Below, piece after piece: positions 9,106 through 17,483 of a DNA stretch of 64,000 nt. The translations under genes were made by a program, and so were the position numbers. Origin of the DNA: Streptomyces curacoi (GTDB lineage Bacteria; Actinomycetota; Actinomycetes; Streptomycetales; Streptomycetaceae); assembly GCF_001513975.1 (NCBI RefSeq), contig NZ_KQ947994.1, positions 1 through 64,000 on the forward strand. The letters are read 5' to 3'. The notes beneath the pieces are model-generated. The model ran no database searches. It saw only the letters and a program-made list of their open reading frames with translations, and was not told the DNA's origin. How positions within the stretch are numbered: the stretch's first letter is position 1; every line of letters starts with the position of its first letter.

Positions 9106-9963
9106 ATGAAGCTGCTGCGAGTCGGTACGGCGGGAGCGGAGACGCCTGCGCTGCTCGACGCCGAGGGAGTTTTGCGGGACCTCTCCGGTGTCGTGCCGGA
9201 CATCGACGGGGCGCTGCTTGCCGATGATGCGGCGCTGGGGCGGATCCGTGCGGCCGCCGACGCCGGGGAACTGCCCGTGCTGGATGCCACCGGACTGCGT
9301 GTCGGGCCACCGCTCGCGCGGATCGGCAAGATCGTGTGCATCGGGCTGAACTACCACGACCACGCCCGCGAGACCGGTGCCGAGCCGCCCGCCGAGCCGG
9401 TCATCTTCTTCAAGGCCGCGGACACGGTCGTCGGTCCGTACGACACGGTGCTGGTCCCTCGTAAGTCGACGAAGACCGACTGGGAGGTCGAGCTCGCGGT
9501 CGTCATCGGACGCACGGCGCGTTATCTGGAGTCGGCCGAGGAGGCGCTCGCGTATGTCGCCGGGTACGCGGTGGCGCACGACGTGTCCGAGCGGGAGTTC
9601 CAGATCGAGCGCGGCGGGACCTGGGACAAGGGCAAGAACTGCGAGACCTTCAATCCGCTGGGGCCCTGGCTGGTCACGGCGGACGAGGTGCCCGACCCGC
9701 AGCGGCTCGCGCTGAAGCTCTGGGTCAACGGCGAGCTGAAGCAGGACGGGACCACCGCCGAGCAGATCTTCCCGGTGGCGGAGGTCGTCCGGTACGTCAG
9801 CCAGTTCATGACCCTGTACCCCGGTGACGTCATCAACACCGGCACGCCGGCCGGGGTCGCCCTGGGGCAGCCCGAGCCGAAGCCGTTCCTGCGGGCCGGG
9901 GACGTGGTCGAGCTGGAGATCGAGGGGCTTGGCCGGCAGCGGCAGGAGTTCAAGGACGCGTAA
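9106..9963 (+). CDS. Fumarylacetoacetate hydrolase family protein
   Basis: 285 residues of the FAH superfamily, which hydrolyses, decarboxylates or hydrates 2-keto acids and acylpyruvates using Mg2+ or Mn2+. The N-terminal ~70 residues form the small domain; the catalytic domain begins at GLNYHDHARETG. Metal-binding acids are in the DWEVELAVV strand (E-x-E), followed by the VAHDVSEREFQ helix and the TFNPLGPWLVT and INTGTPAGV loops typical of the family. Substrate cannot be read from sequence; acylpyruvase or 2-keto-3-deoxy acid activity is likely. GAGGGAGA lies upstream of ATG 9106. The gene appears monocistronic and is followed by inverted and tandem repeats that may end transcription. Confidence 0.85.
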   Translation: MKLLRVGTAGAETPALLDAEGVLRDLSGVVPDIDGALLADDAALGRIRAAADAGELPVLDATGLRVGPPLARIGKIVCIGLNYHDHARETGAEPPAEPVIFFKAADTVVGPYDTVLVPRKSTKTDWEVELAVVIGRTARYLESAEEALAYVAGYAVAHDVSEREFQIERGGTWDKGKNCETFNPLGPWLVTADEVPDPQRLALKLWVNGELKQDGTTAEQIFPVAEVVRYVSQFMTLYPGDVINTGTPAGVALGQPEPKPFLRAGDVVELEIEGLGRQRQEFKDA

Positions 9964-10026
9964 GCGCTCCGCTGGGAGAACCGGGGAACTGCGGGTGGTT
10001 CGTCAGCCGCGGGTAGGACGTGGCTG

Positions 10027-10119
10027 GTCGCGCAGTTCCCCGCGCCCCAGAAGGACAGTCGCGCAGTTCCCCGCGCCCCAGAAGGCCAGTCGCGCAGTTG
10101 CCCGCGCCCCAGAAGGACA
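10027..10119. repeat. Three tandem copies of a 31-bp element with an inverted partner upstream
   Basis: Three consecutive 31-bp units (10027-10057, 10058-10088, 10089-10119), each containing gcgcagttccccgcgcccc with at most two differences. The reverse complement cggggaactgcg occurs at 9982-9993, so the transcript of the FAH gene could fold into alternative stems. Short elements with this core are scattered through Streptomyces intergenic regions, commonly beyond gene ends; here it separates two convergent genes and may act as a bidirectional terminator. Confidence 0.85.
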
Positions 10120-10131
10120 GGGGCGTTGCCC

Positions 10132-10638
10132 CTACTCCTTGCTCAGGAACTCCCCCACCGCCTCCACCACGAACCTGTGGTCCTCCCACTGCGGCAGCCC
10201 GCTCACCGTCACCGCTCCGATGATCCCGACGCCCTCGACGTTGATCGGGAACGAGCCGCCGTGGGCGGCGTAGGTGTCGGGGTCGAGGCGGGAGGACTCC
10301 TCGAAGGAGGTGCCCTTGGCGCGGAACCGGGCCCCGACGACGTAGGACGAGGCGCCGTAGCGCTCCACCACCCGGCGCTTGCGGGCGATCCAGGCGTCGT
10401 TGTCGGGGGTGGAGCCGGGCAGGGCCGCGTGGAAGAGCTGCTGGCCGGCGCGGTGGATGTCGATGGCGACGGGGGCCTGGCGCTCCCGGGCCATCTCGAC
10501 GAGCAGAGAGCCGAGGGCCCAGGCGTCGTCGTGGGTGAACCGGCGGAAGACCAGGCGGCGTTCCTGCGCCTCCAGTTCCTCCAGGGGCGGAGTGATCTCC
10601 GGATGGAACTTCGGGGTGATCCCGGTGTTGGGGGTCAC
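10132..10638 (-). CDS. UPF0303 / heme-degrading-domain family protein
   Basis: 168 residues. The compact alpha/beta domain with VAIDIHRAGQQLFHAALPGS, a central ERYGASSYVVGAR and a C-terminal GGSFPI...GVGIIGAVTVSGLPQWEDH is typical of UPF0303 proteins, which share the fold of GlcG/HbpS (DUF336) heme- or cofactor-binding proteins. No enzymatic role is established for this branch. The start codon overlaps the stop of the upstream oxidoreductase (10635-10638, ATGA), so the two are translationally coupled and probably act in the same sugar-related pathway. Confidence 0.82.
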   Translation of the reverse strand: MTPNTGITPKFHPEITPPLEELEAQERRLVFRRFTHDDAWALGSLLVEMARERQAPVAIDIHRAGQQLFHAALPGSTPDNDAWIARKRRVVERYGASSYVVGARFRAKGTSFEESSRLDPDTYAAHGGSFPINVEGVGIIGAVTVSGLPQWEDHRFVVEAVGEFLSKE

Positions 10639-11720
10639 AGCGTCACCGCCACTCCGTCACGGGCCGAACGGCGGGCCGCCTCCAGTACGTCGAGGGCGGC
10701 GGCCGCCTCCAGGGCGGTCACCGGGTTGGGGCCGCCGTCCAGCAGAGCCTTTGCCACGGCCGCATAGTAGGCCGGGTAGTCGCCCGGAAGGGTCGGTTCG
10801 ACACGGCCGCCGCCGGTGAGGGGGGACTCCCCGGCGCCGACGCGGCCCCACAGGGACTCCGGTTCCGTGCCCCAGCCGGGCCCGGGGCGTGCGCCCTCGC
10901 GCAGGGCCGCCTCCTGTGGGTCCAGGCCGTACTTCACATAGCCCGCCTGCGAGCCGAGCACCCGGAACCGGGGGCCGAGCTGGGCGGTCGTCGCGGAGAC
11001 GTACAGGTGGGAGCGGACGCCGTCGGCGTGCGTGAGGGCGATGAAGGTGTCGTCGTCCGCCTCGGCGCCGGGGCGGCGGATGTCCGACTCGGCGTACACC
11101 CGCGTGACCGGGCCGAAGAGGACCAGTGCCTGGTCGACGACATGACTGCCGAGGTCGTACAGGAGACCTCCGATCTCTGCCGGGTCGCCGGACTCCCGCC
11201 AACCGCCCTTCGGCTGTGGCCGCCAGCGTTCGAAACGGGACTCGAAGCGCCATACGTCGCCCAGCTCGCCCTCGGCCAGGAGCCCCCGGAGGGTCAGGAA
11301 GTCGTTGTCCCAGCGGCGGTTCTGGAAGACGGAGAGGAGCAGGCCGCGCTCCTCGGCCAGCGCCGCCAGCTCCCGCGCCTCGGCCGCCGTGCCGGCGATC
11401 GGCTTGTCGACCACGACCGGCAGGCCCGCCTTCAGGGCGGCGGTCGCCAGCGGGACGTGCGTCTTGTTCGGGGAGGCGATGACGACCAGGTCGAGGTCGG
11501 CGGCGCGGGCGAGCAGTTCGTCGGAGGTGGCGGTGACGCGTACGCCCGGGTGCTCGGCGCGGGCCTGCTCCTGCCGCTCCGGGTTCGACGTGACCACCGT
11601 GTCCAGGGCGAGCCCCTCGGTGGTGGCGATCAGCGGGGCGTGGAAGACGGAGCCCGCGAGGCCGTAGCCGATGAGGCCCACGCGCAGGGGGGTACCAGTC
11701 GTACCGGGAGTACCAGTCAT
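10635..11720 (-). CDS. Gfo/Idh/MocA-family NAD(P)-dependent oxidoreductase
   Basis: 361 residues. The N-terminal Rossmann fold starts with VGLIGYGLAGSVFHAP (GxGxxG), followed by ASPNKTH and the family signature VVDKPIAGT whose Lys is catalytic. The C-terminal alpha/beta domain contains GGLLYDLGSHVVDQAL with the catalytic Asp/His. Family members oxidise sugars, inositols or their derivatives; 'YLADH'-type specificity cannot be read. ATG 11720 is chosen because the preceding in-frame codons to 11756 run through the palindromic operator. It is divergent from a ROK repressor gene (56 bp apart) and coupled to the UPF0303 gene, so a sugar-inducible unit controlled by that repressor is likely. Confidence 0.88.
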   Translation of the reverse strand: MTGTPGTTGTPLRVGLIGYGLAGSVFHAPLIATTEGLALDTVVTSNPERQEQARAEHPGVRVTATSDELLARAADLDLVVIASPNKTHVPLATAALKAGLPVVVDKPIAGTAAEARELAALAEERGLLLSVFQNRRWDNDFLTLRGLLAEGELGDVWRFESRFERWRPQPKGGWRESGDPAEIGGLLYDLGSHVVDQALVLFGPVTRVYAESDIRRPGAEADDDTFIALTHADGVRSHLYVSATTAQLGPRFRVLGSQAGYVKYGLDPQEAALREGARPGPGWGTEPESLWGRVGAGESPLTGGGRVEPTLPGDYPAYYAAVAKALLDGGPNPVTALEAAAALDVLEAARRSARDGVAVTL

Positions 11721-11728
11721 GCGACCTA

Positions 11729-11751
11729 CTTTCGCAACGCTGTTGCCAAAG
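11729..11751. promoter_or_regulatory. Palindromic operator between oxidoreductase and ROK regulator
   Basis: CTTTCGCAAC-gct-GTTGCCAAAG, a 10-bp inverted repeat with one mismatched pair. It lies directly ahead of the oxidoreductase start (11720) and 26 bp ahead of the ROK start (11777), the expected place for an autoregulatory repressor site. Assignment to the ROK protein is inference. Confidence 0.6.
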
Positions 11752-11776
11752 TGCAAGCGCGGGAGAGAATGGGCGG

Positions 11777-12946
11777 GTGACGGATGGCGTGGACGGTGGC
11801 TTGAGCAGGACGGCGGGCGGTTGCGGGCGGGGCGTGGCGAGCGCCGCGGCCGGCGCGCTCGGCGGCGTGAACCTGGGCGCCCTGCGCAGCCACAACACCG
11901 CGCTCGTGCTGGACCTGCTGCGCACGGCCGGCACCGAGGGCATCAGCCGGCTCGAACTCGCCGAGCGCACCGGCCTCACCCCGCAGGCGGTCAGCAAGAT
12001 CACCGCCCGGCTGCGGGAGGAGGGCCTCGTGGCGGAGGCGGGACGCCGGGCGTCGACGGGCGGCAAGCCGCGTACGGTGCTGCGGCTGGTGCCCGAGGCG
12101 GGGCACGCGGTGGGCGTGCATCTGGACCGGGACGAGCTGACGGCCGTGCTCTGTGATCTGACCGGCGCCGTGGTCGCGCAGCGCGGCACCCCGCTGGATC
12201 TCGGGGCCGGCGCGGAGACGGTCGTCGAGCGGGCGGTGCGCGAGGTGGGGGCGCTGGTGGCCGGCGGCGGCCGTCCGGGTGCCCTGCTCGGGGTCGGCGT
12301 GGCGCTGCCCGGGCCCCTCGACCATCGGCGCGGGGTGCTGCACCGGGTCACCGGGCTCCCGGAGTGGAACGGCTTCCCGCTGCGGGACGTCCTCGCGCGA
12401 CGGCTCTCGCTGCCGGTGGTGGTCGACAAGGACACCAACGCCGCCGCCCTCGGGCTCGCCGTCGGGGACGAGGCCGCGCCCTTCACGTCCTTCGCCTATC
12501 TGCACTTCGGCGCGGGGCTCGGCGGAGGGCTCGTGATCGGGGGCGCGGTGCACCGGGGGACCCGTACGGGCGCCGGGGAGTTCGGGCACCAGGTCGTCCA
12601 GCTGGACGGCCCGCCCTGCGGCTGCGGCAACCGCGGCTGCGTCGAGGCGCTGTGCCTGGCCGCCGTGGCACGGGGCGAGCCGGCGGAGGCGGCCCGGGTG
12701 CTCGGTGTCGCGGCCGGCAACCTGGTCGCGCTGCTCGACGTCGACCTCCTGCTGCTGGGCGGCCGCACGGTCGCCGCCGCCCCCGAGACCTTCGTACGCG
12801 GAGTCACGGCCGTCCTCGACGAACGCGCCCGGCGCGCGGGCGCAGAGGCGGTGCCGGTACGGCTCGCCTCCGGCGGGGAGCGCGGGGTCGCCGAGGGGGC
12901 GGCCCAGCTGCTGCTGGCACCGCTGTTCGGGCGGGCTGAGGGGTGA
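11777..12946 (+). CDS. ROK-family transcriptional regulator (NagC/XylR type)
   Basis: 389 residues. An N-terminal winged helix-turn-helix (about 45-95: ISRLELAERTGLTPQAVSKI) is fused to a sugar-kinase-like ROK domain. The ROK zinc site is present in GCGNRGCVEALC, and the sugar-binding loops GVGVALPGPLD and DKDTNAAALG are recognisable. Such proteins repress sugar uptake or catabolic genes until a sugar or sugar phosphate binds. It is transcribed away from the Gfo/Idh oxidoreductase with a palindrome between them, which makes that gene pair its likely target. The first ~35 residues are Gly/Ala-rich and may be dispensable; the start is GTG 11777. Confidence 0.9.
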   Translation: MTDGVDGGLSRTAGGCGRGVASAAAGALGGVNLGALRSHNTALVLDLLRTAGTEGISRLELAERTGLTPQAVSKITARLREEGLVAEAGRRASTGGKPRTVLRLVPEAGHAVGVHLDRDELTAVLCDLTGAVVAQRGTPLDLGAGAETVVERAVREVGALVAGGGRPGALLGVGVALPGPLDHRRGVLHRVTGLPEWNGFPLRDVLARRLSLPVVVDKDTNAAALGLAVGDEAAPFTSFAYLHFGAGLGGGLVIGGAVHRGTRTGAGEFGHQVVQLDGPPCGCGNRGCVEALCLAAVARGEPAEAARVLGVAAGNLVALLDVDLLLLGGRTVAAAPETFVRGVTAVLDERARRAGAEAVPVRLASGGERGVAEGAAQLLLAPLFGRAEG

Positions 12947-12950
12947 GGGG

Positions 12951-13020
12951 CGCCGACGGGCGTTAACGGGCGCCGACGGGCGCCGACGGGCGCCGACGGG
13001 CGCTGACGGGCGCTGACGGG
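12951..13020. repeat. Seven 10-bp tandem units (cgccgacggg)
   Basis: Seven head-to-tail 10-bp units, mostly cgccgacggg, with variants cgttaacggg and cgctgacggg. They start 4 bp after the ROK regulator stop codon and precede the LAxTG protein gene. A period of 10 bp is close to one helical turn, so one face of the DNA repeats; function unknown. Confidence 0.9.
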
Positions 13021-13131
13021 GGTGGGGCGGTACGGATGGCCGTATCGCGTGGGCTGATCGAGGGGAATTGCGGGGACCCCACGGAATGGCGGCGCCCGGA
13101 AGGCGCCCCCAACCGGCATGGTCATGTGTTC

Positions 13132-13944
13132 ATGCGACTGCACACGCCCGCTTCCCTCTGCCTCGCAGCAGCCGCCCTTCTCGCCGCGGCACCCCCGGTG
13201 CATGCCGAGCCCCCCGCCGCGCTGCCCAGCTGCGCCACCGACGGCGGGACCTTCCCCCTCACCACCCGCCTCCATGGCGGCCCCGCCTCCTATACGGCAG
13301 GCGGCGGATACGGCACCTGGTATCTGGACGTCACCAACACGACCGGCCGCACCTGCACCGGCATCCACCCCGTGGTCGTCCTCGTCGACGCCGAACGCGC
13401 GCTTGAGCCGTCCCAGCCCCGCCTGGAGTTCTACGGCGGCCGGGACAGCACCCGCCCCCACCCCGTCCGCTTCGAGACCACCGACGAGGACGAACTCGTC
13501 GGCGCCTTCGACGGCTTCCCCGGCTTCACCGTGGGCCCCGGAAAGACCCTCACCGTGAAGGTCCGGCTCGCCATCACCTCGGACGCCGTACCCAATGAGG
13601 TCACCGCCAACGCTGCGGTCGTCCAACGCCACGACGACGACGGCGACTGGGTCGGCCAGTCCAACGACTACCGCTTCACCATCGACGCCGACCCGGCCGA
13701 CCCGACCGACCCGGCCGACGCGCCCGATCCGACCGACGCCCCCGATCCGACGGACCCGGCCGCAGGCGCCGCCTCGGCCGCCCCCCACGCCTCGGCGACC
13801 CCCGGCACCGCAGCGAACCGGCTCACCCTCGCCGACGAGCTCGCCCGTACCGGCCTCTCCGCCCCGACCGCCATGACCCTCGCCGCCACGGCGGCCCTCC
13901 TGCTGACCGGCGCGGGGCTGTTGTTCGCCCGGAGGCGGCGCTGA
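13132..13944 (+). CDS. Secreted surface protein with LARTG sorting signal
   Basis: 270 residues. A signal peptide (MRLHTPASLCLAAAALLAAAPPVHA) is followed by a beta-rich domain with two cysteines (~28 and ~82), a linker made of Asp-Pro-Ala/Thr repeats (~180-215), and a C-terminal cell-wall sorting signal: LARTG, a 20-residue hydrophobic segment and RRRR at the end. LAxTG is the preferred motif of class E sortases, one of which is encoded at 6824-7609. It should therefore be displayed covalently on the cell wall. Function of the globular part is unknown. The start ATG 13132 is chosen because it begins the signal peptide; the frame upstream is open to 13036 but not signal-like. Confidence 0.8.
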   Translation: MRLHTPASLCLAAAALLAAAPPVHAEPPAALPSCATDGGTFPLTTRLHGGPASYTAGGGYGTWYLDVTNTTGRTCTGIHPVVVLVDAERALEPSQPRLEFYGGRDSTRPHPVRFETTDEDELVGAFDGFPGFTVGPGKTLTVKVRLAITSDAVPNEVTANAAVVQRHDDDGDWVGQSNDYRFTIDADPADPTDPADAPDPTDAPDPTDPAAGAASAAPHASATPGTAANRLTLADELARTGLSAPTAMTLAATAALLLTGAGLLFARRRR

Positions 13945-14027
13945 GGTCGCACGACCGTTCCCTGAAGATCGGGCCTGTGCTTAGGCTGGGGCGCACGCAC
14001 CACGCACGGCGGCAGGAGATCGCGCAC

Positions 14028-14807
14028 ATGGCAGACCGCAAGCCCATCGAGTCATGGCTCACCGACATGGATGGTGTGCTCATCCACGAGGGCATTCCGA
14101 TCCCCGGCGCCGATGCCTTCCTCAAGAAGCTGCGTGAGTCCGGCAAGCCCTTCCTCGTCCTGACCAACAACTCGATCTACACCCCGCGCGACCTGCACGC
14201 CCGCCTGAACCGCATGGGCCTGGAGGTGCCGATCGAGAACATCTGGACCTCGGCGCTGGCCACCGCCCAGTTCCTCGACGACCAGCGGCCGGGCGGCACG
14301 GCGTACGTCATAGGCGAGGCGGGCCTGACCACCGCGCTGCACGACATCGGCTACATCCTCACCGACCACGAGCCGGACTACGTCGTCCTCGGCGAGACCC
14401 GCACCTACTCCTTCGAGGCCATGACCAAGGCGGTCCGGCTCATCAACGACGGCGCCCGTTTCATCTGCACCAACCCCGACGAGACGGGACCGTCGACCGA
14501 GGGTCCGCTGCCGGCGACCGGCGCGGTGGCGGCGCTGATCACCAAGGCGACCGGCAAGCAGCCGTACTTCGCGGGCAAGCCCAACCCGCTGATGATGCGC
14601 ACGGGCCTGAACGCCATCGGCGCCCACTCCGAGACCAGCGCCATGATCGGCGACCGTATGGACACCGACGTGCTGGCGGGCATGGAGGCCGGGATGCAGA
14701 CCTTCCTGGTGCTCACCGGACTGACCCGGCCCGAGCAGGTCGAGAACTTCCCCTACCGGCCGTCGAAGGTCGTGGACTCCATCGCGGACCTCGTCGACCG
14801 GATCTGA
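14028..14807 (+). CDS. HAD-superfamily hydrolase, NagD-like phosphatase
   Basis: 259 residues. Motif I SWLTDMDGVLIHEG contains the nucleophile and acid Asp residues, motif II is FLVLTNNSIYTPR, motif III Lys lies in YFAGKPNPLMMR, and motif IV is MIGDRMDTDVLAGMEAG. This arrangement with the cap domain between motifs II and III is the NagD (class IIA) subfamily, which dephosphorylates nucleotides and sugar phosphates. Substrate not determinable. GGCAGGAG precedes ATG 14028. Genes on either side encode surface proteins and do not suggest a pathway. Confidence 0.9.
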   Translation: MADRKPIESWLTDMDGVLIHEGIPIPGADAFLKKLRESGKPFLVLTNNSIYTPRDLHARLNRMGLEVPIENIWTSALATAQFLDDQRPGGTAYVIGEAGLTTALHDIGYILTDHEPDYVVLGETRTYSFEAMTKAVRLINDGARFICTNPDETGPSTEGPLPATGAVAALITKATGKQPYFAGKPNPLMMRTGLNAIGAHSETSAMIGDRMDTDVLAGMEAGMQTFLVLTGLTRPEQVENFPYRPSKVVDSIADLVDRI

Positions 14808-14963
14808 GCACCGGGCCCGCGGCCCGATCCGCCGAACCCCCAGCCTGCGGCCCGATCCGAAACCCGGTCGGCCCGGAACACGACCCGTTCGGAGCAGTTC
14901 GGCCCCGCTGCGGATGCGGGGCCGCGGTCCGAGGCGGAACCTCGGGATATCTGGAGGTTCGCG

Positions 14964-15521
14964 ATGGGTCAACTGAAAGTCACTCTCTGTGCGGGCGCCG
15001 CGGTCGTGGCCGCAACCCTCACCCCGACGGCGTACGCGGCGGACGGAGGTGGCATCTCGATGACCCCCACGGCCCCCGCCCCGGGCGCCGACGTCGCCCT
15101 GCGGGTCGGCGACTGCGCAGGCAGCAGGACCGGTACGGCCGTCTCGGCGGCCTTCGTCACCGACGTACGGCTCACCGGCACCGACGGCACGCTCGCCGGC
15201 GAGAGCCGCGTCCGCTCCACACTCACCGCGGGGACGTACGACGTGAAGGTCAGCTGCGGTGACGCCACCCGCACCGGCGCCCTCACCGTCGTGGCGCCCG
15301 GGTCGCCGTCCACGGCGCCCTCGGCGCGGCAGCCCGCCGCCCCCGCCTCGCCGGTGGCCCCCGTCCAGGCCGGCGGCGGTGGCGCCGCGGAGCTCGCCGT
15401 GGTGGACGCCCGTGCGGCCGGTCCCGGCACGGCGCACACCGTGACCGGGCTGGTCCTCGCGGGCGTCGCCGCCACCGCCGTAGCGCTCCGGAGCGCCCGC
15501 CGGAGCCGCCGGCAGCGCTGA
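14964..15521 (+). CDS. Secreted protein with divergent sorting-like C-terminus, paired with class F sortase
   Basis: 185 residues. A signal peptide ends at TAYAA (residue ~26); a small beta-domain with two cysteines (GDCAG, VSCGD) follows, then a Pro/Ala/Ser linker and a C-terminal hydrophobic segment ending RSARRSRRQR. The tail has the layout of a sortase signal, but where LPxTG is expected the sequence reads HTVTG. The class F sortase starts 2 bp after its stop, so the two are co-transcribed and the pair probably forms an enzyme-substrate or enzyme-partner set. If HTVTG is not processed, the protein is simply membrane-anchored. Confidence 0.72.
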   Translation: MGQLKVTLCAGAAVVAATLTPTAYAADGGGISMTPTAPAPGADVALRVGDCAGSRTGTAVSAAFVTDVRLTGTDGTLAGESRVRSTLTAGTYDVKVSCGDATRTGALTVVAPGSPSTAPSARQPAAPASPVAPVQAGGGGAAELAVVDARAAGPGTAHTVTGLVLAGVAATAVALRSARRSRRQR

Positions 15522-15523
15522 CC

Positions 15524-16189
15524 ATGTCCGAGCACGAACGCTCCCGCTACGGTGGCCGTCTCCTCATCGGCGCGGCCTGGGCCGTGCTGCTGCTCGGGCT
15601 GTGGATGTGGGGGCGGGAGGTCACCGACGTACGGCAGGGCATATCCGGGCCCGTGTCGGGTGACGTCGCGGCGGTCGGACGGCCCGCGGGGGTGGAACTG
15701 CCGCCCGCCGCACGGCCGTTGGGGGACGCGCTGCCACAGCGCCTCGACATCCCCGCCCTCGGCGTGCAGGCACCGGTCGTCGCCCGGGGGCTCGATCCGA
15801 AGGGCGCGATCGATCCGCCGCCCTACGACCGGGCCGGCGTCGTCGGCTGGTACGCGGCCGGCGTGAAGCCGGGGGCCGCCGGGGCCGCGCTGATGGTGGG
15901 GCATGTCGACACCGAGACCCGGCCCGCCGTCTTCTACCGGATCAGCGCGCTGCAGCCGGGCGCGACGGTGCGGGTGCTCCGCGACGACGGCCGGGTCGCC
16001 GAGTTCACCGTGGAGGACGTCCGGGTCGTCGCCCGGGACCGCTTCGACGCCCGGCAGGCCTACGGCGCCCACCGCCCGCAGCGGGCCGAACTGCGCCTGA
16101 TCACCTGCGGCGGCACCTTCGACCGGGCGACCCGCAGCTACACGGCGAACGTGATCGTGTCGGCGTATCTCACGGGCACGGGGCTGTAA
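15524..16189 (+). CDS. Class F sortase
   Basis: 221 residues. An N-terminal membrane helix (~12-30) precedes the sortase domain (~70-215). Catalytic residues: His127 in VGHVDT, Cys195 in LITCGGTFD and probably Arg204 in ATRSYTANV. The LITCGG signature separates it from the class E enzyme at 6824. Class F enzymes are single-domain sortases of Actinobacteria and Chloroflexi with poorly known substrates. The gene follows the secreted protein 14964-15521 by 2 bp, which makes that protein the prime candidate substrate. Confidence 0.88.
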   Translation: MSEHERSRYGGRLLIGAAWAVLLLGLWMWGREVTDVRQGISGPVSGDVAAVGRPAGVELPPAARPLGDALPQRLDIPALGVQAPVVARGLDPKGAIDPPPYDRAGVVGWYAAGVKPGAAGAALMVGHVDTETRPAVFYRISALQPGATVRVLRDDGRVAEFTVEDVRVVARDRFDARQAYGAHRPQRAELRLITCGGTFDRATRSYTANVIVSAYLTGTGL

Positions 16190-16358
16190 GAGGGGCAAGG
16201 GCTTCGGAACGGGTGCCGGCCGAGACCCGCACGCCCCTGCCGGCACCAGCGGTGACCGTGGCTGTAACAGGTCTCCGACAAGACTCGGCGACCTCGTGTG
16301 CCCCAGGGCAGGTATGTCAGGATTGAGCCTTGGAACAGTGCACCCAGGGGGGAGTTGG

Positions 16359-17390
16359 ATGTACCTGAAGAGGGGGGCCTGGAGGGGCGCTCGCGCACGG
16401 ACGTCCGCGATGATGCTGGGAGCGGCATTGCTGATCGCGGGCTGTTCCTCCTCCGGGGACGGTGAGGAACCGGAGGGCAACGCCGACGCCGGGATCAGTC
16501 AACAGCCCAAGGACACTGACCCGTTCTGGGTGAATCCGGACGGGAACGCCGCCCAGCAGCTCGTGGACTACGCGAAGGCCGGCAAGAAGAAGGACGCCGA
16601 GGCGATCCGCAGAATAGCGGAGCAGCCGACGGGGGAGTGGATCAGTCCGGAGAGCCCGGAGCAGCAGGCGCGCGGCTTCACCGAGGCCGCCGACAAGGCG
16701 GACCGTACGGCGCTGCTCGTCCTCTACAACATCCCGCACCGCGACTGCGGCCAGTTCTCGGGAGGCGGTGCCGCCGACGGCAACGCCTACCGGGCGTTCG
16801 TCGACAGCGTCGCCAAGGGCATCGGCGACCGCCCCGCGACGGTGATCCTGGAGCCGGACGCCGTACTGCACATGGTGGACGGCTGCACGCCCGGCGAGTT
16901 CCACGAGGAGCGCTACGACCTCCTCAAGGGCGCCGTCACCAAGCTCAAGTCCCTGAAGAACACCAAGGTCTATCTGGACGCCGGCAACGCCGGCTGGGGT
17001 CACCCCGACCAGATCTTCGAACCGCTGAAGCGGGCGGGCATCGACCAGGCCGACGGCTTCTCGGTCAACGTCTCCAACTTCTACACGACCAAGGACTCCA
17101 TCGCGTACGGCAAGGAGCTCTCCGCCAAGGTGGGCAACAAGCCGTTCGTGATCGACACCAGCCGCAACGGCAACGGCCCCTACACCGAGGGCGACCCGAA
17201 CGAGCGCTGGTGCAACCCGCCGGGCCGCGCGCTGGGGGAGAGGCCGACGACCAAGACGGCGGACCCGCTGGTCGACGCGTATGTGTGGGTCAAGCGCCCG
17301 GGTGAGTCGGACGGCGAGTGCAAGGGCGGGCCGAAGGCGGGCGAGTGGTGGGCGGAGTACGCCCTGAACCTCGCGAAGGCCAGCAAGTAA
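16359..17390 (+). CDS. cslZ: GH6 glycoside hydrolase lipoprotein, CslZ-type
   Basis: 343 residues. A lipoprotein signal ends at LLIAGC (Cys29), so the enzyme is tethered to the outer face of the membrane. The GH6 fold is clear: YNIPHRDCG with Asp129, ILEPDAV with the proposed general acid Asp167, DAGNAGWGHP and DTSRNGNGP. GH6 enzymes cut beta-1,4-glucan. It lies convergent with glxA and cslA, the arrangement of the S. coelicolor cslA-glxA-cslZ locus, where the hydrolase is thought to trim the CslA-made polymer at the hyphal tip. A strong GGGGGGAG site supports ATG 16359. Compared with secreted cellulases it has no carbohydrate-binding module. Confidence 0.88.
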   Translation: MYLKRGAWRGARARTSAMMLGAALLIAGCSSSGDGEEPEGNADAGISQQPKDTDPFWVNPDGNAAQQLVDYAKAGKKKDAEAIRRIAEQPTGEWISPESPEQQARGFTEAADKADRTALLVLYNIPHRDCGQFSGGGAADGNAYRAFVDSVAKGIGDRPATVILEPDAVLHMVDGCTPGEFHEERYDLLKGAVTKLKSLKNTKVYLDAGNAGWGHPDQIFEPLKRAGIDQADGFSVNVSNFYTTKDSIAYGKELSAKVGNKPFVIDTSRNGNGPYTEGDPNERWCNPPGRALGERPTTKTADPLVDAYVWVKRPGESDGECKGGPKAGEWWAEYALNLAKASK

Positions 17391-17439
17391 GACCGCGGTA
17401 AGGCCGCAAGCAAGGCCGCCAGCAAGGCCGGGAACGCCT

Positions 17440-17470
17440 GGGGGCGCCCTCCGTGACGGAGGGCGCCCCC
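17440..17470. terminator. Bidirectional terminator between cslZ and glxA
   Basis: Perfect 14-bp stem (gggggcgccctccg paired with cggagggcgccccc) around a TGA loop, placed between the convergent stops of cslZ (17390) and glxA (17484). No U-tract, as is usual in Streptomyces. Confidence 0.88.
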
Positions 17471-17483
17471 AAGTGCGTGTGCG

